Positions 18,026-27,422 of a stretch of 49,559 nucleotides of DNA are shown here, one piece after another. The first letter of the stretch is position 1. Every line of letters starts with the position of its first letter. A program made the translations under genes and the position numbers. Under the pieces are notes generated by a model that was not told the origin of the DNA, made no database searches, and worked only from the letters and a program-made list of their open reading frames with translations. The DNA is taken from positions 1 to 49,559 of the forward strand of contig NZ_JAEKKT010000175.1 in NCBI RefSeq assembly GCF_019510245.1, in the 5' to 3' direction. Source of the DNA: Streptomyces sp. (lineage in GTDB: Bacteria; Actinomycetota; Actinomycetes; Streptomycetales; Streptomycetaceae).

Positions 18026-19063
18026 GTGTCCCACAGCACGGTGCCTCGCAGCAGGGCCGAGGCAGACGACAAGGCGCGGAGGACCCCGGTGGCGTCCGGC
18101 GGCGCCACCGGCCCCCGTAAGCAGGGGAACACCGGAAAGCTGAGCCTGCGCCTCAGATTCAGACGCGACCGCGCCCTGATCCTGATGACCCTGCCGGCGG
18201 TCCTGCTGCTCCTGGTCTTCAACTACCTGCCGATCCTCGGCAACATCGTCGCCTTCCAGGACTACGACCCCTACATCAGCGACAACGGCATCGTCTCCAT
18301 GCTGCACAGCGCATGGGTGGGCCTGGAGAACTTCCAGCAGATCTTCGCCGACTCCGCGTTCTGGAACGCGGTGAAGAACACCCTGGTGCTGTTCTTCCTG
18401 CAACTCGTGCTGTTCTTCCCGATCCCGATCGCCCTCGCGCTGCTCATCAACAGCGTGGTCCGGCCGCGGGTGCGGGCGATCGCCCAGGCGGTGCTGTACC
18501 TCCCGCACTTCTTCTCCTGGGTGCTGGTCATCTCCGTCTTCCAGCAGATCTTCGGCGGGGCCGGCGTGCTGTCGCAGCTGCTGCGGCAGCACGGCTACGA
18601 CGGCCTCGACATCATGACCGACCCGTCGACCTTCAAGTTCCTGGTCACCGCCGAGGGCGTCTGGAAGGACGCGGGCTGGGGGATCATCGTCTTCCTGGCG
18701 GCACTGGCGTCCGTGAGCCCCGACCTCTACGAGGCCGCCGCCATGGACGGCGCGGGCCGCTGGCGCCGCATCTGGCACGTCACGCTCCCTGCGCTGCGCC
18801 CGGTCATCGCACTGCTGCTGGTCCTGCGGGTCGGCGACGCGCTGACGGTCGGCTTCGAACAGATCCTCCTCCAGCGCGACGCCGTGGGACCGGGAGCCTC
18901 CGAAGTCCTCGACACCTTCGTCTGGTGGAACGGCGTCCGCAACCAGGACTTCGGCTACGCGGCCGCCGCCGGCCTCATCAAGGGCGTGGTCAGCCTCGGA
19001 CTGGTCCTCGCCGCGAACAAGGTGGCCCATCTCATGGGCGAGCAGGGGGTGTACAAGAAATGA
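18026..19063 (+). CDS. ABC transporter permease, LplB-type
   Basis: A 345-aa membrane protein with a long polar N-terminal tail, then six predicted membrane helices starting near residue 53 (LILMTLPAVLLLLVF). The EAA loop that contacts the ATPase is visible as YEAAAMDGAGRWRRIWHVTLP. GTG 18026 lies 29 bp after the binding-protein gene and its stop overlaps the next start (ATGA), so the genes are translationally coupled. No ATPase gene is present; in Streptomyces such importers commonly share MsiK. Confidence 0.93.
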   Translation: MSHSTVPRSRAEADDKARRTPVASGGATGPRKQGNTGKLSLRLRFRRDRALILMTLPAVLLLLVFNYLPILGNIVAFQDYDPYISDNGIVSMLHSAWVGLENFQQIFADSAFWNAVKNTLVLFFLQLVLFFPIPIALALLINSVVRPRVRAIAQAVLYLPHFFSWVLVISVFQQIFGGAGVLSQLLRQHGYDGLDIMTDPSTFKFLVTAEGVWKDAGWGIIVFLAALASVSPDLYEAAAMDGAGRWRRIWHVTLPALRPVIALLLVLRVGDALTVGFEQILLQRDAVGPGASEVLDTFVWWNGVRNQDFGYAAAAGLIKGVVSLGLVLAANKVAHLMGEQGVYKK

Positions 19064-20004
19064 CCGCCGTCATCGACAAACCGTCCGCGCCGGAGCGGCC
19101 GCCGTCCCGGTGGGCCGCACCGCCCCGCCCGGTCTGGGAGGAGGAACCCGGCAGGGCCGGTGCCGCCGGCAAGGGCCTGGTCCTCACCCTGGCCTGCCTC
19201 GCCATCCTCTTCCCGCTCTGGATCGTCGTCGTCACCAGCCTGTCCTCCCGGAAGACCATCGACGAGGCGGGCGGCCTCGTGATGATCCCCAAGGGCATCA
19301 CCTTCGTCGCCTACAAGGAGCTGCTGAGCGGCGGTCAGGTCACCCGGGCCACGGTCATCAGCGTCCTGATCACCCTCGTCGGCACGCTGTTCTCGATGAC
19401 CGTGTCGGTCCTGTGCGCCTACGGCCTCTCGCGCATCGGCTCGCTCGGCCACCGCTGGTTCCTGATGCTGCTGCTGGCGACGATGTTCTTCAGCGCCGGC
19501 CTGATCCCGACCTATCTGCTGGTCCAGTCCCTGGGCCTGACCGACAGCTATCTCGCCCTGATCCTGCCGAGCGCGGTGAGCGTCTTCAACATCCTCGTCC
19601 TGCGCGGGTTCTTCATGGGCATCTCCCAGGAACTGACCGACAGCGCGCGCATCGACGGCGCCGGCGACTTCCGGATCCTGTGGCAGATCGTGATGCCGCT
19701 GTCCCGGGCGGTGCTGGCCGTGATCACCCTGTTCTACGCGGTCGGGTACTGGAGCGCCTGGTTCAACGCCTCCCTGTACCTCAACGACCAGGACAAGATG
19801 CCGCTGCAGAACGTCATGATCCAGCTGGTGCAGAAGCAGCAGGCCCCGGTGGGGCTGGGGCAGGCGATCAAGACGGGCGAGCTGTCGGGGCTCGCGGTGC
19901 AGATGGCGGTGATGGTGATGGCGTTGCTGCCGGTGGCGGTGCTTTCGCCGTTCGTACAGAAGCACTTCAAGAAGGGGATGCTGACCGGGGCCGTGAAGGG
20001 CTGA
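19060..20004 (+). CDS. ABC transporter permease, LplC/MalG-type
   Basis: A 314-aa second permease of the heterodimeric channel, with six predicted membrane helices beginning at LVLTLACLAILFPLW. The EAA loop appears as LTDSARIDGAGDFRILWQIVMP. The start overlaps the previous stop by 4 bp (ATGA). It is followed by a 264-bp gap holding repeats, then the GH74 gene on the same strand, which may be read through from the same promoter. Confidence 0.93.
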   Translation: MTAVIDKPSAPERPPSRWAAPPRPVWEEEPGRAGAAGKGLVLTLACLAILFPLWIVVVTSLSSRKTIDEAGGLVMIPKGITFVAYKELLSGGQVTRATVISVLITLVGTLFSMTVSVLCAYGLSRIGSLGHRWFLMLLLATMFFSAGLIPTYLLVQSLGLTDSYLALILPSAVSVFNILVLRGFFMGISQELTDSARIDGAGDFRILWQIVMPLSRAVLAVITLFYAVGYWSAWFNASLYLNDQDKMPLQNVMIQLVQKQQAPVGLGQAIKTGELSGLAVQMAVMVMALLPVAVLSPFVQKHFKKGMLTGAVKG

Positions 20005-20061
20005 CGGTCGCCTTCTGAAGGGGGGCGGCGGGGAGCGTCGGCGACCGCGGGTGGTTCGTAA

Positions 20062-20184
20062 CTGGTCGCGCAGTTCCCCCGCCCCTGAGGAGCGCTGTAA
20101 ACACCAAGCTGCGGGCAGTCGTGCCGCTGGGGCGGCACGGGTGGGCGCTGGGGGTCCCCCCGGCCGAAGGCTGGGGGAGGCACC
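20062..20184. repeat. Cluster of Streptomyces interspersed hairpin repeats
   Basis: Three pieces fill this gap. The first is CTGGTCGCGCAGTTCC... at 20062-20088, whose reverse complement recurs near 44950 and 47090. The second is a GTGCCGC/GCGGCAC hairpin at 20121-20138. The third is a GCTGGGGGT...GGGGGAGG hairpin at 20147-20184 that has copies at 44191 and 44916. They are intergenic here and may act as a terminator or attenuator between the permease and GH74 genes. Confidence 0.75.
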
Positions 20185-20268
20185 CCGCAAGCGCGGGCGG
20201 CCGAAACCCCCCGCCCCAGCCCTCACTCCGGTCCACTCACCCAAACCCACGCTCACCGAAGGTTCCCC

Positions 20269-22464
20269 ATGCCCACCCTGAGCCGCAGAACCGTCCTCGC
20301 CGGCACCGCAGCGGCCGCCGGCCTCACCGCTCTCCCGACCCTCACCGTCGGCCCCGCCCACGCGGCCGAGCCTCAGCCGCAGGCGTACCGCTGGCGCAAC
20401 GCGGTGATCGGCGGCACCGGATTCGTCACCGGCGTCCTCTTCCACCCCACCACCCCCGGCCTCGCCTACGCCCGTACGGACATCGGCGGCGCCTACCGCT
20501 GGGACGCCCGCACCGCCCGCTGGACCCCCCTCACCGACCACCTCGGCTGGGACGACTGGAACCTCCTCGGTGTGGAGGCGATGGCCGTAGACCCGGCCCA
20601 CCCCGGCCGGCTCTACCTCGCCCTCGGCACCTACTCCCAGTCCTGGGCCGGCAACGGCGCGGTCCTGCGCTCCGAGGACCGCGGTGCCACCTGGGCCCGT
20701 ACCGACCTCACCGTCAAGCTCGGCGCCAACGAGGACGGCCGGGGCATGGGTGAGCGACTCCTCGTCGACCCGCGCGACAGCGACACCCTGTGGCTGGGGA
20801 CGAGACACGACGGACTGCTCAAGTCGACGGACCGGGGCGCCACCTGGGCGGCGGCCGGCGGCTTCCCGGCCACCCCGTCCGCCTCCGGGCAGGGCGTCAG
20901 CCTCCTCGTCGCCGTGGGGCGTGCCGTCTACGCCGGCTGGGCGGACGGCGACGGCAGCGCGACCGCCGTCAGCCTGTACCGCACCACCGACGGGACGGCC
21001 TGGGAGGCCGTACCCGGACAGCCCGCCGGCACCTCCGCCAAGGTCCCGGTCCGCGCCGCCTACGACCGGCACGCCCGCGAGCTGTACGTGACGTACGCCG
21101 ACGCCCCCGGCCCCAACGGCCAGGCGGACGGCAGCGTGCACAAGCTCGCCACCGGCACGGGCAGGTGGACCGAGGTCACGCCGGTCCGACCCGGCGGCAG
21201 CGACACCTTCGGCTACGGCGGGGTCGCCGTCGACGCCCGCCGGCCCGGTACCGCCGTCGTCTCGACGAACAACCGCTGGTCGGCCGTGGACACCCTCTAC
21301 CGGACCACCGACGGCGGCCGTACCTGGACGTCCCTCAAGGACTCCGCCGTCTTCGACGTGTCGGAGACCCCCTTCCTCAAGTGGGGCGGCGACCAGCCGA
21401 AGTTCGGGTGGTGGATCCAGGCCGTCGCCGTCGACCCGTACGACTCGAAGCACATCGTCTACGGCACCGGTGCCACCCTCTACGGCACCCGCGACCTCGT
21501 CCACTGGGCCCCGCAGATCCGCGGCCTGGAGGAGACCTCCGTGCTTCAGCTGGTGTCGCCCCCGGCCGGGGAGGCACACCTGCTGAGCGGCTCGGGGGAC
21601 ATCGGCGTCCTGTACCACGAGCGGCTCACCGCGTCTCCGTCCCGCGGGATGGCCACGAACCCCGTGTCCGGGTCGGCGACGGGGCTCGCGCAGGCCGCGG
21701 GCCGGCCGGCGTACGTGGTCCGCGCCGGCTGGGGCGACAACGGCAACGGGGCGTACTCGAACGACGGGGGCCGGACCTGGGCACCCTTCGCCGCCCAGCC
21801 CTCCCTCGCCCACGACGCACCGGGGCCGATCGCCGTCAACGCCGACGGCAGCGTGCTGCTGTGGTCCTTCGTGCACTGGGACGGGACCAGGTACCCCGCC
21901 CACCGGTCGGAGGACAACGGTGCCACCTGGACCGAGATCTCCTCCTTCCCGAAGGGCGCCACGCCGGTCGCCGACCCGGCCGACCCGACGCTCTTCTACG
22001 CGTACGACACCGACACGGGAACGCTACGAGCCAGCACCGACAGTGGCCGCACCTTCACCGCGCGTGCGACCGGGCTGCCCTCCTGTGACAGCCAGTTCCA
22101 GCTGGTCGCGGCGCCCGGCCGGTGCGGTGACCTGTGGCTGAGCGTGAAGGGGAACGGCCTGTACCGGTCCACGGACGGCGGGGCCGCCTTCGTCAAGGTC
22201 ACCAGCTGCCGGGCCGCGTACACCCTGGGCTTCGGCAAGGCGGCGCCCGGCGCCGACTACCCCGCGATCTACCTCGTCGGTTCCACCGACTCCGGCACCG
22301 CCGTCCGCCGCTCCGACGACGAGGCCGGCACCTGGGTCCGGATCAACGACGACCGGCACCAGTGGGGCTGGATCGGGCAGGCCGTCACCGGCGACCCGCG
22401 CGTGTACGGCAGGGTCTACCTGGCCACCAACGGGCGCGGCATCCAGTACGGGGAGCCCAGCTGA
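20269..22464 (+). CDS. Secreted GH74 xyloglucanase
   Basis: A 731-aa two-lobed beta-propeller of glycoside hydrolase family 74, which cuts the beta-1,4-glucan backbone of xyloglucan. It has a Tat-type signal (SRRTVLAG) cleaved near AHA. The family signature follows directly: GGTGFVTGVLFHP, YARTDIGGAYRWD and DWNLLGVEAMAVDP. The expected catalytic Asp pair is D71 (RTDIGG) and D444 (SGDIG). BNR-type repeats (DRGATW, DGGRTW, DNGATW) mark the propeller blades. No carbohydrate-binding module follows. Its stop overlaps the GH42 start (TGATG), so the two are coupled. GH74 is nearly specific for xyloglucan, which is the strongest clue to the locus' substrate. Confidence 0.93.
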   Translation: MPTLSRRTVLAGTAAAAGLTALPTLTVGPAHAAEPQPQAYRWRNAVIGGTGFVTGVLFHPTTPGLAYARTDIGGAYRWDARTARWTPLTDHLGWDDWNLLGVEAMAVDPAHPGRLYLALGTYSQSWAGNGAVLRSEDRGATWARTDLTVKLGANEDGRGMGERLLVDPRDSDTLWLGTRHDGLLKSTDRGATWAAAGGFPATPSASGQGVSLLVAVGRAVYAGWADGDGSATAVSLYRTTDGTAWEAVPGQPAGTSAKVPVRAAYDRHARELYVTYADAPGPNGQADGSVHKLATGTGRWTEVTPVRPGGSDTFGYGGVAVDARRPGTAVVSTNNRWSAVDTLYRTTDGGRTWTSLKDSAVFDVSETPFLKWGGDQPKFGWWIQAVAVDPYDSKHIVYGTGATLYGTRDLVHWAPQIRGLEETSVLQLVSPPAGEAHLLSGSGDIGVLYHERLTASPSRGMATNPVSGSATGLAQAAGRPAYVVRAGWGDNGNGAYSNDGGRTWAPFAAQPSLAHDAPGPIAVNADGSVLLWSFVHWDGTRYPAHRSEDNGATWTEISSFPKGATPVADPADPTLFYAYDTDTGTLRASTDSGRTFTARATGLPSCDSQFQLVAAPGRCGDLWLSVKGNGLYRSTDGGAAFVKVTSCRAAYTLGFGKAAPGADYPAIYLVGSTDSGTAVRRSDDEAGTWVRINDDRHQWGWIGQAVTGDPRVYGRVYLATNGRGIQYGEPS

Positions 22465-24431
22465 TGCCGGGGCTCACCGACGCCACCCGCGGCCGCATCC
22501 TCTTCGGCGGCGACTACAACCCGGAGCAGTGGCCCGAGGAGACCTGGCACGAGGACGTCCGGCTGATGACGGCCGCCGGCGTCAACTCCGTGACCATGGG
22601 CGTCTTCTCCTGGGCGCGGCTCGAACCGCAACCGGGGGAGCGGGACTTCGGCTGGCTGGACCGGCTCATGGACCTGATGCACGACCACGGCATCGGCGTC
22701 GTCCTCGCCACCCCCACCGCCTCACCGCCGCCGTGGCTCGGGCGGCTGCACCCGGACACCCTGCCGCGGGACGCCGACGGCCGCACCGAGTGGTGGGGCG
22801 GCCGCCAGCACTTCTCGCACTCCAGCGCCACCTACCGCCGGTACGCCGCCGCCATCACCGAGGACCTCGCCGCCCGCTACGCCGGCCACCCCGCCCTCAC
22901 GATGTGGCACATCAACAACGAGTACTGCACCTTCGACCACGGCGACGAGGCCGCCGCCGCCTTCCGCCGCTGGCTGCGCGAGCGCTACGGCACCCTCGAC
23001 GCCCTCAACACCGCGTGGGGCACGGCGTTCTGGAGCCAGGGCTACGACACCTGGGACGGCATCCTGCCCCCGCGCCACGCCCACTACCTGAAGAACCCCA
23101 CCCAGGTGCTGGACTTCCGCCGCTTCACCTCCGACATGCTCCTGGAGTGCTACACGGCCGAACGGGACATCGTCGCCCGGCACACCCCGCACATCCCGGT
23201 GACCACCAACTTCATGCCGCTGTGGATCGGCCAGGACGCCTGGCGCTGGGCCGCCGAGGAGGACGTCGTCTCCGTCGACCTCTACCCCGACCCGAGGGAC
23301 CCCCTCGCCCCGCAGCACGGCGCGCTCGTCCACGACCTCACCCGTTCCCAGGCGCGCGGCCCCTGGATGCTCATGGAGCAGGCCGCCGGGCCGGTCAACT
23401 GGCGCGGGGTGAACCACCCCAAGCCCCGCGGCCTCAACCGCCAGTGGTCGCTCCAGGCCGTGGCCCGGGGCGCGGACGCCGTCTGCTACTTCCAGTGGCG
23501 GCAGTCGCGGCAGGGCGCGGAGAAGTTCCACTCCGGGATGGTCAGCCACGCGGGGGCGCAGGGCCGTACGTACCAGGAGGTCAAGCAGCTCGGCTCCGAA
23601 CTGGCCGCGATCGCGGCCGAGGTGACCGATCGGCACGTCGGCGCCGACGTCGCCGTGCTGCACGACTGGCACTCCTGGTGGGCCGGTGCCCACGAAGGCC
23701 GGCTCTCCACCGAGGTGGACCTCCCCGACGTCCTGCACGCCTGGCACCGGGCCCTGTGGGAGTCGAACCTCACCACCGACTTCGCCCACCCCGAACAGGA
23801 CCTGTCCCCCTACCGGCTGGTCGTCGTCCCGCAGCTCTATCTCCTCACCGACGCCGCGATCGGCAACCTCCTCGCCTACGTCCGCGGCGGCGGCACCCTG
23901 GTCAGCGGCTTCCTGACCGGCATCGCCGACGAGGACGACCGGATCCGCCCCGGCGGCATGGACGCCCGGCTGCGCGAGCTCTTCGGCATCCGCACCCTGC
24001 ACGAGTGGTGGCCGCTGGACGCGGGGGAGACCGTCGTGTGCGAGGGCTTCTGCGGAACCCTGTGGTCGGAGGAGATCGAGGCGATGCCCGGCGTCACGGA
24101 GACCGTGCCCTACCAGGGCGGGGAACTCGACGGAATGCCGGCCGTGCTGCGCAACGGGCGCGCCTGGTACGTCTCCACGCTCCCCGAGCCGGAGGCGCTG
24201 CGCAAGCTGCTCGGCCGGATCGCGGCGGACGCGGGGGTGCGCCCGGTGCTCGACGGCCTGCCCACCGGAGTCGAGGCGGTGCGCCGGGGTGAGCTGCTGT
24301 TCCTGTTCAACCACGGGTGTGATCAGGTAAAGGTTCCGGTCATGGGAACACATCGAGACCTGCTGACCGGTACGACGGTCACCGGCGAGACCGTCCTTGG
24401 CCGCTACGGAGTGGCGGTGCTCAAGCCATGA
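22464..24431 (+). CDS. GH42 beta-galactosidase
   Basis: A 655-aa cytoplasmic GH42 enzyme. The N-terminal TIM barrel opens with FGGDYNPEQWPEETW; the acid/base is E153 (HINNEY) and the nucleophile E305 (LMEQAAGPVNW). A trimerisation domain (about 390-595, VAVLHDWHSWW onward) and a small beta domain complete the family architecture. No signal peptide. It overlaps GH74 by 1 base and GH95 by 4 bases. In xyloglucan breakdown it would remove the beta-1,2-linked galactose of XLFG-type side chains; this role is inferred from context. Confidence 0.92.
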   Translation: MPGLTDATRGRILFGGDYNPEQWPEETWHEDVRLMTAAGVNSVTMGVFSWARLEPQPGERDFGWLDRLMDLMHDHGIGVVLATPTASPPPWLGRLHPDTLPRDADGRTEWWGGRQHFSHSSATYRRYAAAITEDLAARYAGHPALTMWHINNEYCTFDHGDEAAAAFRRWLRERYGTLDALNTAWGTAFWSQGYDTWDGILPPRHAHYLKNPTQVLDFRRFTSDMLLECYTAERDIVARHTPHIPVTTNFMPLWIGQDAWRWAAEEDVVSVDLYPDPRDPLAPQHGALVHDLTRSQARGPWMLMEQAAGPVNWRGVNHPKPRGLNRQWSLQAVARGADAVCYFQWRQSRQGAEKFHSGMVSHAGAQGRTYQEVKQLGSELAAIAAEVTDRHVGADVAVLHDWHSWWAGAHEGRLSTEVDLPDVLHAWHRALWESNLTTDFAHPEQDLSPYRLVVVPQLYLLTDAAIGNLLAYVRGGGTLVSGFLTGIADEDDRIRPGGMDARLRELFGIRTLHEWWPLDAGETVVCEGFCGTLWSEEIEAMPGVTETVPYQGGELDGMPAVLRNGRAWYVSTLPEPEALRKLLGRIAADAGVRPVLDGLPTGVEAVRRGELLFLFNHGCDQVKVPVMGTHRDLLTGTTVTGETVLGRYGVAVLKP

Positions 24432-26626
24432 GCGCCACCGGCCCCGTCCACGGCACCTGGGAGCCCGCCCCCGCCGCCCGCTGGGAGGACGCCTTCCTGA
24501 GCGGCAACGGCCATCACGGCACCCTCGTTTTCGGCGATCCGAACGACGACCGGGTCATCGTCACCCACCACACCCTCGTCCGTCCGAACGGCGGCGAACG
24601 CGCCCGCCCGCCCCGCCTGGCGGCCGGACTCGCCGACGTGCAGGACAGGCTGCTCGCCGGTGAGCCGGCCGCCGCCGAGAGCTTCACCGACGGCCGTCCG
24701 CTCCAGTGGGTGCAGCCCTTCCACCCCGCCTTCCAGATCCGGCTGCGCAGGCCGCACACCCGGCCCGACGGCTACCGCCGCTCCGTGGACTTCACCACCG
24801 GAGAGGTCACCGCCACCGCCGCCGACTGGACCAGCCGGGTCTTCGTCTCCCGCGCGGACGACGTGATCGTGCAGCAGGTCACCGGCGCCGCCGCCCTCGA
24901 CATCGCCCTCGACCACCGGCTGCCCGGCGCCCCGTCCGGCCTGGGCGTCGGCCACGGCGCGCTGCGCACCCCCGAGGGCGCCCTGCTCAGCCTCCGCGCC
25001 CGCTACCCCGACAGCGACCGCGCCTACACCGGCGTCACCCTGGTCGCCGTCACCGGCGGCAGCACCCGACTCGTCCCGCCGGGCGTCCGCGTCACCGGCG
25101 CCGAGTCCGTCCTCCTGCTCACCCGGGTCCGCCGCCACACCGGCGAACTCGACGTGACCGCCGAGACACGCGAACTGAGCGACCTGCTCGCCGGCCGGGA
25201 GTCGTACGACACGCTGCTCGCCCGCCATCTCGGGCCGCACCGCACCGCCTACACCCGTGTCACCCTCGACCTGGCCGCCGACCCGGCCGAACGCGCGCTG
25301 CCGGGCTCCGAGCTGCTGAGGAAGCCGACCGAAGCGGCCCTCCTGGAGCGGCTCTTCGCCGCCGGTCGCTATCACCTGCTCTCCGCCTCCGGCCTCAACC
25401 CGCCCCGCCTGACCGGCCTGTGGACCGGCGAGTGGAACACCGCCTGGTCCGGTGCCTTCACCAACGACGCCAACGTCAACCTCCAGACGGCCTCGGCCGC
25501 GGCCGCCGCCCTGCCCGAAGTCACCGAGGCGTGCGCCGCACTGGTCCAGCGCCAGCTCGGCGACTGGCGGGAGAACGCCCGCACCGTCTTCGGCGCCCGG
25601 GGCGTGGTCGCGCCCGCGCACAGCGACGGCGAGTCCGGACTGACCTACCACTTCAGCCGCGAGTACCCCCTGCACCTGTGGACAGCGGGCGCCGACTGGC
25701 TGCTCAAGCCGCTCGTCGACCACGACGAGATCCGCGGCGAGCACGATCCCCGCACGGCCGCGGTGCTGGCCGAAGTCGCCCTGTTCTACGAGGACTTCCT
25801 CACCCGCACCGACGCCGACGGCCACCTCGTCGTCGTGCCGTCCTACTCCCCCGAGAACCGGCCCGCGAACGCGAGCTGGGGCACACTCAACGCGGCGATG
25901 GACCTCTCCGCCGCCCGGCACGCCCTGCGCACCGCGGCCGACTACCACCCCGGCCCGGACGCCGACCGCTGGCGCGCCCTCGCCGACCGGCTGTCCCCGC
26001 ACCGCATCAACGCCGACGGCGCGCTCGCCGAATGGGCCTGGCCCGGCCTCGACGACACCTACGACCACCGCCACCTCAGCCACCTGTACGGCGTCTGGCC
26101 GCTCGACGAGATCACCCCGTACGACACCCCGGAGCTCGCGGCCGCCGCCCACCGCGCGCTCGAACTGCGCGGTGCCGAGAACGACTCGGCCCACGGCCAC
26201 CTCCACCACGCGCTCGTCGCGGCCCGCCTGCGGGACGGCGAGCGGGTCGGCGCCGCCCTCGCCCAGGTCCTGGGCGGCGACTTCTTCCACGCCTCCCTGA
26301 TGAGCGCCCACTACCCGCACCTCGACGTCTACAACGCGGACGCCGCCCACACCCTGCCCGCCGTGCTCGTGGAAGCCCTCGTCCAGTCGACCCCGGACCG
26401 GCTGGTCCTGCTGCCGGCGCCGCCGCGGGGCCTGAGGACCGGGCGGCTGCACGGCGTCCGCACCCGCTTCGGAGCCGAACTCGACCTCGACTGGACGCCC
26501 GACGGCGCGCGGGCCGTCCTCAAGCCGCACCGGACGCTCCGCGTCGACCTGCGGACTTCCTCCGGCAGCCGGCCGCTCGACCTCGTCGCCGGAGAAGACC
26601 ACGTCCTCACCCTGGGGACGTGGTAG
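24428..26626 (+). CDS. GH95 alpha-L-fucosidase (or alpha-L-galactosidase)
   Basis: A 732-aa family 95 glycosidase without a signal peptide: an N-terminal beta-sandwich (about 1-260), then an (alpha/alpha)6 barrel. Expected catalytic residues can be placed: the Asn pair N349/N351 in DANVNLQ, Glu E476 in PSYSPEN, and Asp D633 in HLDVYN. The last block differs from the common form (I-D-G-N-F-G), so exact specificity is open. GH95 releases alpha-1,2-fucose from galactose, the terminal linkage of fucosylated xyloglucan. Start ATG 24428 overlaps the GH42 stop (ATGA). Confidence 0.85.
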   Translation: MSATGPVHGTWEPAPAARWEDAFLSGNGHHGTLVFGDPNDDRVIVTHHTLVRPNGGERARPPRLAAGLADVQDRLLAGEPAAAESFTDGRPLQWVQPFHPAFQIRLRRPHTRPDGYRRSVDFTTGEVTATAADWTSRVFVSRADDVIVQQVTGAAALDIALDHRLPGAPSGLGVGHGALRTPEGALLSLRARYPDSDRAYTGVTLVAVTGGSTRLVPPGVRVTGAESVLLLTRVRRHTGELDVTAETRELSDLLAGRESYDTLLARHLGPHRTAYTRVTLDLAADPAERALPGSELLRKPTEAALLERLFAAGRYHLLSASGLNPPRLTGLWTGEWNTAWSGAFTNDANVNLQTASAAAAALPEVTEACAALVQRQLGDWRENARTVFGARGVVAPAHSDGESGLTYHFSREYPLHLWTAGADWLLKPLVDHDEIRGEHDPRTAAVLAEVALFYEDFLTRTDADGHLVVVPSYSPENRPANASWGTLNAAMDLSAARHALRTAADYHPGPDADRWRALADRLSPHRINADGALAEWAWPGLDDTYDHRHLSHLYGVWPLDEITPYDTPELAAAAHRALELRGAENDSAHGHLHHALVAARLRDGERVGAALAQVLGGDFFHASLMSAHYPHLDVYNADAAHTLPAVLVEALVQSTPDRLVLLPAPPRGLRTGRLHGVRTRFGAELDLDWTPDGARAVLKPHRTLRVDLRTSSGSRPLDLVAGEDHVLTLGTW

Positions 26627-26662
26627 CCATCCGCACCTCCCCCCACCCATGGAAGGGACACC

Positions 26663-27376
26663 ATGGCATCACGCACGCTCGGCAGGGCCGTCACCGCCCT
26701 GATCGCCCCCGCGCTCGCCCTCGGCGCCACCGTCGGCCTCGCCGCGGCCCCCGCCTCGGCCGCCGTCTGGAGCTCCTGCGACCAGTGGGGCAACACCACG
26801 CTGAACGGCTACACCCTCTACAACAACATCTGGGGCTCCGGCGCCGGCACCCAGTGCATCTGGGCCAACTCCGGCACCAACTGGGGCGTCAACGCCAACC
26901 ACCCCAACACCGGCGGCATCAAGTCGTACCCGAACTCCAAGAAGGTGATCAACAAGACGATCACCTCTCTCGGCTCGCTCACCAGCAGCTACAACGTGAC
27001 CGTCCCGTCGTCCGGCGCGTACAACACGTCGTACGACATCTGGGACACCGGCTACGCCAACGAGATCATGCTCTGGGTCAACAAGACCGGCGCCGTCGGC
27101 CCGCTCGGCACCTCGCAGGGCACCCTCACGCTGGGCGGCAGCACCTGGACCGTCTACAAGGGCAACAACGGCTCGAACAACGTCTATTCGTTCGTCCGCA
27201 GCTCCAACTCCACCTCCGGCACGGTCGACATCCTGCCGATCCTGAAGTGGATCAAGGACACCAAGGGCTGGTTCGGCAACGTCACCATCGGTGACGTGCA
27301 GTTCGGCTTCGAGATCACGTCCTCGTCCGGCGGTCTGGACTTCACCGTCAACAGCGAGAGCGTCAGCAGCAGCTGA
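26663..27376 (+). CDS. Secreted GH12 endoglucanase/xyloglucanase
   Basis: A 237-aa family 12 enzyme with a classical signal peptide (charged start, hydrophobic core, cleavage near ASA-AVW), then the compact beta-jelly-roll. The nucleophile is E134 in NEIMLW and the acid/base E217 in FGFEIT. No carbohydrate-binding module. GH12 enzymes cut cellulose-type beta-1,4-glucans and some prefer xyloglucan. GGAAGGGA precedes ATG 26663, 36 bp after GH95. It ends the plus-strand run and is followed by a strong hairpin. Confidence 0.93.
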   Translation: MASRTLGRAVTALIAPALALGATVGLAAAPASAAVWSSCDQWGNTTLNGYTLYNNIWGSGAGTQCIWANSGTNWGVNANHPNTGGIKSYPNSKKVINKTITSLGSLTSSYNVTVPSSGAYNTSYDIWDTGYANEIMLWVNKTGAVGPLGTSQGTLTLGGSTWTVYKGNNGSNNVYSFVRSSNSTSGTVDILPILKWIKDTKGWFGNVTIGDVQFGFEITSSSGGLDFTVNSESVSSS

Positions 27377-27382
27377 GCCACC

Positions 27383-27414
27383 GGGGCGGTCCCGCGATCC
27401 GGCGGGGCCGCCCC
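27383..27414. terminator. Bidirectional terminator between GH12 and the sulfotransferase
   Basis: 13-bp GC-rich stem (27383-27395 with 27402-27414) with one T-G wobble and a 6-base loop. It lies 7 bp after the GH12 stop and 9 bp from the convergent sulfotransferase stop. Confidence 0.88.
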
Positions 27415-27422
27415 GCGCGCCG

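Noticed and set aside
20269..26626. Long antisense and out-of-frame open frames over the glycosidase genes
   Set aside because: They have Arg/Pro/Gly-rich composition, no recognisable motifs and the wrong third-position GC pattern; shadows of the real genes.
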